From Trebouxia sp. TZW2008 (Eukaryota > Chlorophyta > Trebouxiophyceae > Trebouxiales > Trebouxiaceae): a stretch of DNA of 64,000 bases. Positions 45,641 to 58,900 of this stretch are shown here, piece by piece. The position numbers and the translations under genes were made by a program. The notes beneath the pieces were generated by a model. It had not been told where the DNA came from and did not search any database. It was given only the letters and a program-made list of their open reading frames with translations. Within the stretch, counting starts at the first letter, position 1, and each line of letters starts with the position of its first letter. Where the stretch lies: assembly GCA_002118135.1 (NCBI GenBank), contig BDIU01000134.1:570-64569 (forward strand). The letters run 5' to 3'.

Positions 45641-47910
45641 ATGAGAAAGAAAAAAAGCCGACCGCCTCCCAAAGTGGCATACTCAGACGAAGAGGGCGGA
45701 CAGCTCCCGGAGCCAAACGATGAGATCACGGTAGACGTCGCTGATTTGTTCAACCCCTTCACCCCGGCTGCAACGCCGTCTGTTTCCGGAGTAGAGGATG
45801 TCACGCCGCTGCCTTGTGGTATCAGTGGACTGGGATCCGCTCTCAGTTCGGGCGCTATGGGTTTCGTGTTCGGTGGTGGTGGGTCAAATAGCGCTCGTCT
45901 GCTTTGCGTCACTCAGCTTGAGCGGGGCTTGAGATTCAAAATGTACGCAGGTGGTCAGATGATCCGTCACAGAGGCCCAGGCAGATGGAAGGCTGTTACT
46001 ACAGAAGGCTTCAACTCAACAAAGGTGCGGCACTGAGCCTGGAGCAGTTACAGGCTCTAGCACAGAAGCGCTTGCAGAGCCAGCATATGCAATGGCATCA
46101 TTGACGCAATCATCTTGCAAGTGTTTGCTGTTTGCATTGCACCATAGCATGCCAAATTGCTATATACCACATGTCAGGACTGGTATGCATTGCTGAATAG
46201 GGCAATGCTGATTTGCCAGATTCTGCCTGCAGATTTATCACTTCGCACAAGCATTTTGCAAGCGCATGCTGTACGCACTATACCATGGCATGTCAGCCAA
46301 CACCGCTTGTCAGAATTGTAAGCATTGCTGCATGGTTTGCCGCTGACTTGACAAAACTTCCCTGCAGACATTTGCTCTTATGGGAGGACTGTATGCTGCG
46401 GTGAGCTGCTACTCACAACGGATTCGCCAGAAGGATGACCGTAAGTACTTCTTATACACGTTTCCTGTTATACCTGACCAATTGATCCTTTCAGACTCTG
46501 CTTGCAAACATGAGCATACTTGCGCCGAGTAGAGCAGCTCTGTTATGAGCAGTGCGTCTGTAACATTTGCTCAGTATAGTTTCAAAACCTTTGTATGGAT
46601 ATCGCAAGCATGCGTGCATGTCTACTGGCCAGTTATTGAATGCAGCTTGGCTTCTCCAGCACTTCTCCTGGCACTGCACTGCCTTGTCATCTTGTATGTT
46701 CAGCTTGATTAAATGTTGTGAAGTCTTGTCCAGCAATGTACTCAGGTTTTTGTGCTAGCAAGATGAAACTACGCACTTGTCATCTGTGTGTTCAGCTTGA
46801 TCAGCTGTTATGCAGATTTGTCAAGCCTTACGCTCAGTCATTTATGCTAGAAAGATGAAATCATGCACTTGTCATGTACATCTGCGCAACCTGTTGTTTT
46901 GCCACCTGACCCAAGCCTTGAAATCAGTCGTTCATGCTAGCATGATGGAAACCATGCACTTGTCATCAATGTCTTCTGCGCGAGCAGCTGGTTTGTCACC
47001 TGACCAAGCCTTGAGCCTTGCAGCTCTTGCTAGCAAGTTGCACAATGTATTGGTTATCTGCCTGTCATGCGCAATCAAAATGCTTGTTGCAACTCTGAGC
47101 CTTGTCGCTTATGTCGGCAAGATGGACAGTGTCAGCTATGCTACACACACCTAATGCTTGTGCTCGTGCTCAAGCATGTAACGCTCATGACTGCTTTCTT
47201 GCACGCTGGTCAGGCTGTGGCTCTGTTGTCATGATGCCCAGGCGTAGATGTCTTCCTAACCACCTTTTATGACTTTTTGGTTTTGAGTGTCAGCTGACAC
47301 CCGTAGCTGTGTTGCTGCAGCATGGAATGGGTTTGCCTCAGGGTGCGTTTCTGGTTTGGCCCTCAGTTGGGGAGGTGAGTGGTTCAATTCCTTTCCTCAA
47401 CACATGAACGTTTGCCCTGCAATACAGTAATAATGAACAAAACATGTCATCAGGCTGCTGCATCTGGGCTTTTTGATCTGCTTTGTCACCTTTTGCACCA
47501 CTACAAGATCCATATCTTGTAGATCTCAAAAGACAGTCATTGTTGGAAAACATTGTGACTGTTCTGAGTTTCAGCCTCAAGACCTTTGCATCACAAACAT
47601 GGGTGTGTACAGTTGAGCATCCAAAACCCTTGCATATGACGCCATGACTAAGCCAACCTGGCAAGACATGAGTCATGTTGCACACACCTAGTAACACGCA
47701 CTATGGACACTCATGATTACAATGCTTTCTGCAGGGACGCCTATGGCTATGGCACAGAGCACTCTAGGGTTTGGACTCTTCAGCTTAGCATTTGACTATA
47801 TGGGCGCTCGGAAGGCGGCAGTACCTCCGGCAGAAGCTGCCGCTTTGCCTTCCCTGTCCTCTTCACCTTGTTTGGTCTCAGCACACACATCCAGACGGCA
47901 GCAGCAGGTC
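45641..47910 (+). CDS. TIM22-like (Tim17/22/23 family) inner-membrane translocase subunit
   Basis: The first exon starts at the ATG at 45641 (MRKKKSRPPPKVAYSDEEGG), has an acidic N-terminus, then the first helix GLGSALSSGAMGFVFGGG, and ends at about 46026 with GRWKAVTTEGFNSTK. Exon 46368-46440 continues TFALMGGLYAAVSCYSQRIR-QKDD in the correct phase. Exon 47735 to about 47908 encodes PMAMAQSTLGFGLFSLAFDY, the position of the last helix, then an Ala-rich tail. The first-helix GG pattern, TF-x-x-x-GG-x-x-x-x-V-x-C and the R-x-KDD end are typical of TIM22-type proteins, which insert carrier proteins into the inner mitochondrial membrane. The exon for helix 3 (expected AGCxTG motif) between 46440 and 47735 was not found with confidence, and this interval is full of ~100-bp tandem repeats. 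The extreme C-terminus is also unresolved. Confidence 0.7.
46690..47060. repeat. Tandem repeat, period ~100 bp, in the TIM22-like intron
   Basis: Units of the type GCTAGCAAGATGAAACTACGCACTTGTCATC, CACCTGACCCAAGCCTTGAA and CAGTCRTTYATGCTAG recur at about 46755, 46850 and 46945, with a decayed copy near 47030. Confidence 0.7.
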
Positions 47911-48090
47911 AGTCGCATTTCCTTTTGTCTTCTTCTTCATGACTGGGTGCTGCATGCATGAGTGTTTGGTCTGCCTTGAAGCGCTGCTTTTTAGGCAGAA
48001 TCTGCCGCTTCACATTCTTTCTTCTTCACCTTGCCCGGTCTCAACACACACCTCCAGACGGCGACAACAGTTCAGTCGCTTCTTCTACTT
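47830..48090 (+). repeat. Exon echo downstream of the TIM22-like last exon, offset ~160 bp
   Basis: GCAGAAGCTGCCGCTTTGCC...CTTCACCTTGTTTGGTCTCAGCACACACATCCAGACGGC is repeated as GCAGAATCTGCCGCTTCACA...CTTCACCTTGCCCGGTCTCAACACACACCTCCAGACGGC. The second copy follows a TTTTTAG acceptor-like site. Confidence 0.75.
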
Positions 48091-48399
48091 CAGCATTGGC
48101 TACTGCCGTCGTGGCTGTTACATTTACACCAGGAACACTTGAAACAAAGACTGGGCTTGCGTCGTTTGAGTTCTGTTCAAGCCACTAGATTCAATGTGTT
48201 TTGCGTTTTTTGTTTGCGTTTTTGCCACCCCAGAGTTAAGTGTTTGTTTGTGTGCTTTTGCTGCAGGGCTGGCCTCTGAGGTGCAGTTCATGCAGCATTG
48301 TGCCAAGACAAGCAGCATCAGCCAATGATGTACAGCAAGACCAAGAAGTGCCTCCTCCTTTGATGCAGATGCTGTTGCAATCTTGTTCCTCCCAGCCTT

Positions 48400-48710
48400 T
48401 GTTGACTCCTGCTGCAATGTGGCTGCGGCCATTGCAAGCAGCAAAGCAGCATGTACACAATCGTTTGTCAGCTTTACAAAACAACAAAGCTGTTTGAACC
48501 AAGTCAGTTTGTTGACGCTGCTATGTGGCTGTTGCTGCTGTAAGCGGCATTTGAATAGCATTTACCCAGCACATTGTCAGCTGTACGAACGCTCTTCAAA
48601 GGCAGCCAGTTGACAAAGAGGTCACATTGTGGCTTCTGCCGTTGCAAGCAGCCAAACAGCACATACATAGCCGCTTGTCAGCTCTGCAAGCTACCAAGTC
48701 TTGATAAAGA
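48400..48710 (+). repeat. Tandem copies of an exon-like block, period ~115 bp (three units)
   Basis: TGGCTGCGGCCATTGCAAGCAGCAAAGCAGCA (48419), a decayed unit at about 48528 and TGGCTTCTGCCGTTGCAAGC (48629) share the reading MWLRPLQAAKQHVHNRLSAL versus LWLLPLQAAKQHIHSRLSAL. The middle copy has a stop. It may belong to the TIM22-like gene's 3' region or a separate unidentified gene. Confidence 0.7.
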
Positions 48711-49946
48711 GCCTCCACCTTGTACAATTCTGCACATCATCTCACATGAGGGACCAATTTGTTGTGGCACGTCCTGAGTTTCGTGAGATATTCAAAGTGT
48801 TGACAGCTGTTACACTTTTCAGTGAGAAAGAAAAGTCTACGCCATCATGCAAGACTCTGTCTACAGAGGCAGCCTGGGCGTGTTTGAGTGTCAGTGCTAA
48901 AAGTGCATGTGTGTGGCCTGGTCCCTGGTGCCATGCTCTCTGTCCATGCGGCTCCTGCATATCCGCTTTGCATCTGCATGCAATAGCGTGAGGGAAGTCT
49001 GGCCTCTGGCAACTTCTAGCAAGACATGTTTTTCAACGACGCAAGCATGTCATCTTGTGTCAGTCTTGTTTGTCTTCGCTCATAGTAGTCAGTGTTGGTG
49101 AGTGGACAGATTACGCCTGAGCGATGCGTCAGCATTCCAAGTGAGCTTGCTGCAAACCATGTTGGCTTCATTGTATATGATACCACCTTTGATCTGAAAC
49201 ACAATCATAATGCAATTCCTATGCAGCATGCACTGCTCGGACTAACCCTGACCTCTGCGTTCTTGGATGCAAATGCTGCATCTATTTTGCCATTTATGCT
49301 ATAAGAGTCTGGATTGCTTGCACAGAATGTTGCTCAATCACAAGCAGTATACCTAGAACCAGTATGTGGATCAGTAACAGGACATTGAGACAAACTACTG
49401 CCAATACTGCCACATATGTCAAAGCCAAACGTGCCTATCACACATTTCCTGCTAGATATTGGCAAGCCTGTTTACAGGGCAACTATAGTAAGTGCTTCAA
49501 ACAGCTTGCACCAGTACCCAACAAGAAAAACCATCTTCAAAAAGTTACTTCAACAAACATGTTTCTCAGCCTGCGTGATTCATGCGCATTCAGAGACACC
49601 ATGGCCATTGTGCAGAAAATTTGACGAAATGAGAATGAACCCTAATGACAACTACTGCCTGTATGCTATTAGTCACGTGTTAACATAAACGTGCTGGCCA
49701 GGAATGCAATACTTGTGTGCGGGCTATACATAGCACACAAATGTGGCAAACCATGAGACCGCTTCAAATAAACAAAATCATGACCTGCTTGGCAAATGTA
49801 TAGTTTGCCGCTTTGCCGCTGCAATTGAATGCCTTCTTATTTTCACCACTGCTGCCCAATGCACAGCCAGTGACCCACAATCTGCTGTCACCACTGGCCA
49901 CCACCGAGCCAATGACACATGATCAACCGCCACCGCTGGCACATGC
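48711..49946. other. Spacer, no supported gene
   Basis: ORFs of 60-96 codons on the plus strand (for example 49092-49304 and 49364-49624) have no recognisable content. A few CAG acceptors are present but no phase-consistent exon chain. Confidence 0.3.
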
Positions 49947-52900
49947 TTAGCCAGAGGTGGCAGTGTTGTTGGCTCCAGGAGTGGATGCCAGCTGTCCGCT
50001 GCCGCTGCTGGTGCTGGCCACGCCACTGCTGGTCAAGTTGGCCATTGAGGCTCCGGCTGCGCTTCCTGCTGGTGCTGTTGCCAAGCTGGAGTTGCTGTTG
50101 CTGGAGCTGGCTGAAGAAGCAGGGGCAGTGACCGGTGGGTTGAAGCTGACTAAGCTGGCTGGGTTCTGCTGCTGGGGCAGCTGTGTGCCTGAGGCATCAC
50201 ACAGAGGCTTGAGACACCGCACAGAAACTTCTCGCAGCTTCTGGACACGTATACAGGTCAATGCATACAAGTGCAGAATGCATTGATTTGGCTGACTAAT
50301 GTCAAAAGTAGTGTTTGTACTGTCAATGGCGCTTCTGAGTAAGGACGGTTTGATCAAATGACAGGTTTCTTGGTGACCAAAGCAGGCAAAGAGAAATCAC
50401 TGTAATGGTGTGGTAATGATGACTCACCAGCTGGCTGAGTAATGGTGAGGGGGGTGCCTGCCATGGGTCCCTTGAAGACTCCGCTGGGGAACTGCTGGAA
50501 CATCTCAAAGAGAGGCCCGTAGATCTTCTGGTAGTAGTAGAGTGTGGTGGACGACACTGAAGTGGTGTTGCTGACAACTGTGAGGAAAGCTGTGTTGAGT
50601 GCTTGCCAGATGGGGTTGGCGTTTTGGAAGCTCTCAAACGCTGTGGGTCCAGTCACTGGGTTCTGCAACAGCAGCACACTATGTCAGTCACTGCTGGACA
50701 AGCACAACAGGAAGCAGACATCACATCAGCCAGTGACATTGTGTGAGTCACATGCAACAGACACCATGTCAGGCACAAGCAGCAGTGCCAGTCTGTAATG
50801 CAACAGGCGCTTGACATCCTCTGAACTTGAGGTTGCTATTACTAAAAGCAGATCATGCATTTGCTTACATCAATGGCGCTCATGTTGGCTAGAGTGGCCA
50901 AGATGGAGCTGTTGCTGGCATAGATCTGGTCCTCTGCCACATCCAAGATCTTGCTCTCATAGTTGTCACCACCTACACGTCAAGTTCTGAATTCAGTCTT
51001 GTTGAGCACAGCACGTGCACTCGCACAGCGTTGCTTGACCATCTGCGCTGCAGACTGCACACAAGCCTCTGTTGCATGCCTCTGTTGCAAACCACAAGAG
51101 ACACTTGCATACTTATGCATGCTATTGCACACGAGGGTCCTGCTCTCACAGTTGTCACCACCTACACACGGCATGTTTTCGGTCACCCTTGTTTACTTCT
51201 TCAGCGCTGCAAATACACTTGCACGACGGTGCTTGGCCATCAGCGCAGCAGACTGCACACAAGGCTTAAGGCGCTGTTGCATATGTACACAGCCATAGAC
51301 AATACACTACATACTCCACTCCACAAGTACAGTCACTCCCAGCATAGACACTGCATATGTATCCCTTGCTGAATGCTGCTTTGTTCATACAAGGGAAACA
51401 TTTGTTGATTCATCTCTGCAATGCATTGGTTGCAATGTTTGCCGAGGATCTCATACCAAGTGACTGTGCAATTCAGTGCAAGGGCAACTGCATCTATTCC
51501 ATGAATGCATGATTCAGTATGTGTTTACCGCAGATCTCTTACCAAGTGCCTGTGAAGATGCCCACCAAGTGACTTGAAGACAGCAACATCTGTGCCATGC
51601 ATGCAATGCCAGATGTGAAGCAAGAAAGGAACAGAACATGTCTACTCACCGTAGATCTCATACCAAGTGGCTGTGAAGTTGCCCACAAAGTTAGCTTGAG
51701 TGGCCTGCTGCTTGGTGGAGTTTGCTGCCCAGCCGGCTGGCTTAGTCAGGGTGTAGTCATCCAGTAGAGTGCCGTCCAAGGAGTTCACAGCCTGCATATA
51801 CATGACGCAGGGCTTAGTCAAGGTGTAGTCATGCAAAAGCATCAATTTGCCCACAAAGTTAGCCAAAGTGGGGTGCTGCTTGGTGAGTTTGCTGACCAGC
51901 CGGCTGGCTCAGTCAAGGTGTAGTCCTCCAGCAGAGTGCCATCCAGGGAGTTGACAGCCTGAACACACATGATGCAGGACTTTGTGAAGGATCAGTCATG
52001 CAACAGGATTGAGTCAACACGCACGGTCACCAGGCAGACACCTATTAATAGTCATTGACATAAGACATGGACAAAAGCAGGTGGATAGCACACAATAGTC
52101 AATGCTAAATGTTTCAGCTCACTGTGCTACTGATTCTGACAGCTGGCCCAGTAAGACGCCCAACACCATAAACCCATTATCTTCAGACCAGACTCAGAGC
52201 CCATTGTGCCCACAACACTCTAGAGTCAGAAAAAGCTTGTGAGCTGCCCAGCAAGATACACATTTAGTCCACGTGCCACCGTGTGTGTGTAGGTTGGGTC
52301 TGCTGGCATTGAAACGCAAGTCTCCAGAGCCAGAATGAAGTTATGTGCTGCCCACAAGGTTCAAGTGTGAGGATCAAATCATACGCTGCACACAAACCTC
52401 TAGCTATGCCATTTGAGCATGTGGCACGCACCTGAATGTGCAGGCTGGTTCTGCTGGCATTGACACGCAGATATCCATGCTGAATAGCAAAGGCAGCGTA
52501 GATGTCCTGGGTCAGCACAGCGGGGTCCACAACATCCCATGAGAACGAAGCTCCAGCGTTTCCGATGTTGACATGCACAGGCGCTGTCTGTGAGCCATCT
52601 GAAGCTGCTGGCTGGCACTGACGGCGGTACACTGGGCAACTACGGGAGTACCAGTGAGTGTGTCCAAACCTACAGGTTTCAAGTCAAAATGTCAGAAGAA
52701 GAAGAGCAGAAGATGGATCAGAACAGGACAGGGAAGAAGACAGGGAAGAGGAGGACAGAGCAGAGGCTGATGCTGACTGGCATTGTTGGCAATTCATGGG
52801 TCAACTACGAGAGTGCCAGTAGTGTGGCCGAACCTACAGGGTAAACGGAAGAGGTTTGCATATGGTCAGCAGGAAGAAAAACTTGAGGCTGCTGGCTGGC

Positions 52901-55900
52901 ACTGGCGGCGGTACACTGGGCAAGTACGGGAGAACCAGTGAGCGTGCCTAAACCTGGGCAGCCATGCATCAGATGAATGACACGGCTTGTGCTAATAAGC
53001 TCTGGCAGTACAGGGCAAGTTTTGCAGGGTGGTCAAGTGTGCGGAGCTTGAACCAGTAAGCGTAACTAGCTGACGCAAATGACTTTGTCTGCATGAGCGC
53101 ATACCTTGCATGTGCTTGTGATGTGAGCAAAATGTATTGAAAGCAGAGAGGGCCTGTGATCACAGGCATTTTGGGTATGGCAAAGAACTACAGGCTTTAT
53201 CAAGGGCTTCAGAGGGCCTCTGAAGGGGCACAGGGTAAAAGGTGGCTCACCAGGTCATGTCAACTTGGTACTGGAAGAAGATGTCATCAAAGGCGGCTTG
53301 TAGGTCTTGCTGGTTGGCAATGTCACCCTTGTTGTTGCCTGAGTACACCTGCATTCAGGCAACATTGCATGAGTCACAGCTAAGCTGCTTGTACAGTAGG
53401 TCATATGCAAATGCAGTCTGCTTGCAAACATCTTGGCCATGTCACCCTTGTTGTTGCCTGAGTACACCTGCATTCAGCACATGCTCAGTCTCATGCAGAC
53501 GTTGTTGATATTGTCTGTTGACCCCCCTGTTGGGTCCCAAGGACAGTGGAAAAAAATCTTTCAAAAAAAAAAAAAACCTGATTGATTGATTGACTGTAAC
53601 ATGCTTGCCACAATGTGAAAGAAGAGATGCAGGTGCATCGTGCTGTACAGACAATGCTTCAATGGCAACCAAACAATTTGCCAGCCTTTGTTCACTACTC
53701 ATGCCAAGTGCACTCTGAATGGGAACTCGCAAAGTGCTATAGATTGTGCATTGTTGTGAGATATGGATTGAGGGCTTACTGAGGGCTCAAGGTAGGGCCT
53801 GTGGAATCCAACCACCAGCCATGGGTATGTGGTACGGTTCACAGACTGAAGGGCCTTCAGGATAAAGTCGTGCTGTGCGCTACCCTCACCAAAGTCAATC
53901 TCAGTTGAGAACTGGATGAAGTAGACTGGACCGTAGCTGAATGTGTACCTGCATTGCCACCATCACATTCAGTAAAGAATGCAGTCATGCTGTGCGCTGC
54001 CCTTATCAAAGTCAATCTCGGCCGAGAACTGGGTGAAGTACACTGGACCGTAGCTGAATGTGTACCCGCATTGCCACAATCACATTCAGTAAAAGAATGC
54101 AGTCATGCTGTGCGCTGCCCTTATCAAAGTCAACCTCGGTCGAGAAGTGGACGAAGTAGATTGGACTGTAGCTGAAGGTGTAAACGTTACCACAGTCACA
54201 CTCAGCAGAAGGGTTGTACTAACTGGAGAAAGCTGCAGAGATCATGGCGTGGGATTGCAAACTGGTGTACTTGCATTGCCACAGTTGCAGGCCACGCATG
54301 GCAGAGATTATACCCAGTGGACACAGATATACACCACCTGTTTTGTTGACTCGTATGTGAGCTGATGCAGGCAGGCAAGAGAAAGGAAATCAAAAACAAT
54401 GCTGGCAGAATTCGACTCTGGACTACAGGAGCATCACAAGGCAGGCCAGGGTGACTTACAGGGATCCATTTTCAGCAAGGACAAAGGCATTACTGACACC
54501 AATGCTGTCTACTAAGTTAGCTGCAGCACAAGTGGTAATTTCCCAACATAACGGTTGCATGGGCTGGACTGGAGGTCAAAGAAGGAAAAAGAGAAGTGTA
54601 CCATTGCTGGCCAGGGTGAGGGATGGGCATGGGGATACGCTTCTCAGCCACAACACCGCACTCCCCTCCAGAGTCTTTGGCGTTCTCCTGCAGGTACCTG
54701 TCCCCAGTGTTGGGCCAGTCACGCTCGTGGTTGCCTGCAGACAAAGATCTTGGGCTCAGTCGCAACCCCAGAAATCATTTAGATTTTGGTTCCAGCTGCA
54801 CAGACCCTCCAGAGTCCCTGGAGTTTTTGTGCAGGCACCTGTTCCCATGAGGCCATTCACGGTTATGGTTGCCTGCAGGATATCATCTAGGGTTCACGTC
54901 GTCATCTAGGATCTTGAATAGCACCTGGGTCTGCAATGCAATTGCCACAGAATGTTTGCGCACTGCATCGATATGATCAGATTATATGATATGAGCCTGG
55001 CTACTGTATGACAACCTGCACTGTATGGATGCTGTTGTGTACGCAGCAATCAACAAGAAGAGGCAAAGATGAATATGGCAGAATGCAAATGCAACCAGGG
55101 TGGTCAGGTTGCTTGGAATGGAAAACGGGGGGTTTAGTCACCTTGTGTTGCCATGTAGGGCAGGTGACTGATGAGGGGCTGCATCATGTCCCAGTACACG
55201 TCCCACCCGTATGTGAAACCCCTGCATTGGAACAGACAAGGTGAGCACTAGCATATGCAGCAGCGATGAAAGAGACAAAGCAGCCATCAGCAATTGGCCC
55301 ATGCAGGGCATCCTCATTAATTCAGAAACTTGGCAGTTCGCGGTGATTTTCCTACTTTACCGAGCTGCTCAAATTGTGCTGCCAGCACATCCTCTGGTAC
55401 ATGAGCTGCAACCAGCATGCACAGGACATGACGTGACAAGCATGGTGAGGCTTGACAGCAACAAGCACCAGCAGAGCATTGAGATAGCGATCCAACTTTT
55501 GCAGAGTGCAACTTCACTACATGTCTCAGGCTCACACACTCGTCGCCGCCAGTAAGCAAAAGCAGCGAGACATCGACCAGGTTGATTGCGTGCGCACTGT
55601 GCTGTCAGTGTCAGCACATCACCATGGTATGCTCAGTGACGACTGCAAAAATGTGAACAAACCATTGAGAGTGCTAACTGTGCCTAGCAAATATATGTCC
55701 AATAGAAGCATGCCAAAAATCGAACATCTGGTAAGACTTACTGTGCATAGCTGATGTCTCCGTTGTGGATCAAGAGGGTTCCCTTGTTGGCATCAGCAAC
55801 CATGGCGTTCACAGTCTCACGACCAGCACAGAAACTCAGCCAGTTGCCGTTCCATGCATTGTCAAACTGCATAGCACCATACAGCTTGCAAAATGCTGAA

Positions 55901-58900
55901 GTCTGCATTAGACATTTGTTGACTCTCATGTGAAACGTGCAGTGAGCAAGACACCAAGCCAAACCTCAACATACGCAATGTACTCGCGGGGTACGGTAAA
56001 GACCAATTGCTGCAAACAACATTGACCACAGTGTACATCCCTGTGCATTCCTTGCACGGCCCGCTCAATTCCTCAACGTGCTGAATTCTGCTCATACGCT
56101 GCTGTTTGCCCGATGTGAACACAATACACCAAGGGGCTGACCTGTAGCGATGGCAAACATGTGTGCATGTCTTGTGACCTCATGCTGATGTGCAGAGCAA
56201 AATTGACATGCAGCGCAAGAATTTACGCTCACAACAGATGTCAAAGAACGGCTTACCGCCACTTTGAGGGCCTGCAGGGTGCCAGGGGGCGTATAGGTGA
56301 TGGGATTGGGGTAGTCAGACTCCCACTCCAAACTGTTGTCAGTCTCACAGTATCCCAAATCAGCAATGGCCAGGAATTGCACTGGGCCCTGGCCAGGGGT
56401 TGGGGCAGTTGTGAAGTTGTACTCAGGGCTGAAGCCAGTGGCCTGCATTGACACCCCCAAAATTGCACGGATGCATACAAAGCACCATGCAAGTGTCAAT
56501 TAAGGCCATGCATAGATGCTGCAACTGATGTCCGTTTCTACGACGATTTGCGGCGCAAGACTTTGTAGCGCAACAGCATACGCAGCTTGATGCCCAGCAA
56601 ATGTGAAGCTGCCACAGAACTATGCAGTGTTTTGCAACAGTAGTGAAATTCAACAGTAGTGAAATTCATGATTGATGTCCACCAAATCTTACACAGCAAA
56701 GGTGAAGCTGCCTCAGAAAGCCATACAAACTGTGCAGTGTTTGCAACAGCATCTGAGTTCTGGCATGATTGAAGCAGTGACAACACCGCAAACTTTCACT
56801 GCAGCATAGGCAAAATATGTCTTGCAGCTTGTGGTCAGTGCAAACTGCACACAAGTCATGCAAAGGCATATGATATGGGTCACTTACCGGGTTGCCGACT
56901 CTGTAGAAGTACTGAGTGCTTGCTGACAGGTTGGTCATCAATGCATTGTTGAAAATTCCTGCAAACAGAAACAGAACACTTACATCTGAAACATGTGCCA
57001 CGCCTTACACAGTTTGCTGCATTTTACAGCAATTTACAACATGACCATTGCACATGCTATGACTACACAGGAACTCAGGTAAATATGGTTTTTATTATAC
57101 ATGAATGCATCTCCAGCTTGCTGAATTGTGCAACCCAGTTGCTCCAGATGCTGATAGGCCTGAAGGTCTTCTACACCATGTGTCAGGCAGAAGTAAGTTG
57201 CAAGCTTCGACCTCTTGTAGCTGTCGAGCTTCTGCTCACAAGGAAGCAGTGCAGCTTTTCTATGACTATGATTATCATTTGTGACAATGACTGCTTCACA
57301 TGCACACGGCTGATGACTCATCAGGGATAAGGTAGCCAGTGGTAGCGGCCTCTCCTTGGGGATCCTAGGGGGATCCTAGGGCAGGGCCTCTCCTAGGGTA
57401 ATCCTAGGGTAATCCTAGGGTAATCCTAGGGTAGCGCCTCTTCTAGGGTAGCCAATAGTAGCGGCCTCTCCTAAGGTAGCCAATAGTAGCGGCCTCATGT
57501 CAGCAGCAATGTAGCTGTCTATTACTATTAATGTCATATGTGCACAGGGCTAATGACTCACCAGGGAACAGGTATCCAGTGGTTGCGGCCTCTCCACCGC
57601 ACATACCAGAAGCAGTGGAAGTCTCCATTACTGTCAAAGTCATGAGTAACGCTGACTGCTTCACATACACAAGGCTGATGACTCACCAGGGAACAGGTAG
57701 CCAGTAGTGGCAGCCTCTCCACCGCACATGTCAGAGGCAGTGTAGGTGTCAAAGGTGGCGTTAGCAGAGCCAGTGTACATCCCAGATGTGGTGCCGTACT
57801 GCACCACAGCTCCTGAGGCCTGTGCATTGGTGGTCCACTGTGCAATGACTTGCCTGCATGCATCATGACAACAGCCTGAGAACAATGCAGCATGTTGTGA
57901 AAGCAACGCTCTGCAGCCTATGCATTGTTGGTTGACTGTACAATTGCCTCCCTGCATGCACAAAGACAGCAGCTTGAGAACAGTCCAGAAATCCGTGTGA
58001 ATGATGCCCTACTGCACCACAGCCCCTGCAGGTTGTGCGTTGGTGGTCCACTGTGCAATCACTTGTTTGCATGCACAGAAACGGCAGCTTGGCATTGATG
58101 CAGTATCTGTGTGACAAGGCTTTGGCATCACAATTGCTGGTGTGCATAAGCACAAAGATGGCAGAAGTCAAATTCGACATTCACCATGCCGCCAGCAATT
58201 GCATGATAGTCAAAAGTACATAGGCACACAGCAAGTACAATCCTGATGTGCTTAGCTGATGATGATGCGGCTGATAATTGAAAGCTGTTGCCAATTGCTT
58301 GAGTAGCCTGTCTGGCTTTCAAATCCAGCAAGGAATGGGCACCTTCTGTGCAACTGCATGGTGACTCACCCAGTAATGTTTGTGAGCATCAGGTGAACCT
58401 GGCCTGGAAGCTGAGGGTTGGCAATGGTGATTGCTGGAGTCTCAGCAACAACAGTGAAGTTGCTTGTGCTCCACTCTTGCACATTCCTTGCCAGAATGAA
58501 CTTGAAGCTGGAGTGAGAGTTGTAGATCTGGAATCTGCAGCAACGAAGCCAGCTGGGCATGATCAACGCGAGAAGCAAAGCACAGAAAGGCACTGCAGAA
58601 ATCCAGGCAAGGAAGATGTTGTGGTATGCATGTGCTGTGACGCAAGCTTGCATTGCCTAGATTATGATGAGTGAGCATGCAGCAAGAATTCGATTGTGCT
58701 GCTGCAGTAGAGACTGATTTCAAGCTCATGCATAAGCAGATAGGAGGAGAGCATACGTCAAAGAGCCATTGCCCGTCGACAAGTAGTTTGTGGAGTTTTC
58801 CAGCCACTTGAATTTCTGAGGTGGTGTGGCAGTGTAGTTGGTGGTGTTAGCTGGAATGACCAGTGCAATCGCGTCATTGGCTGCTGGGGATGTGAGTCCG

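Noticed and set aside
57395..57435. Interstitial telomere
   Set aside because: The unit TAATCCTAGGG does not match TTTAGGG or TTTTAGGG, and it sits inside a cluster of phosphatase exon copies.
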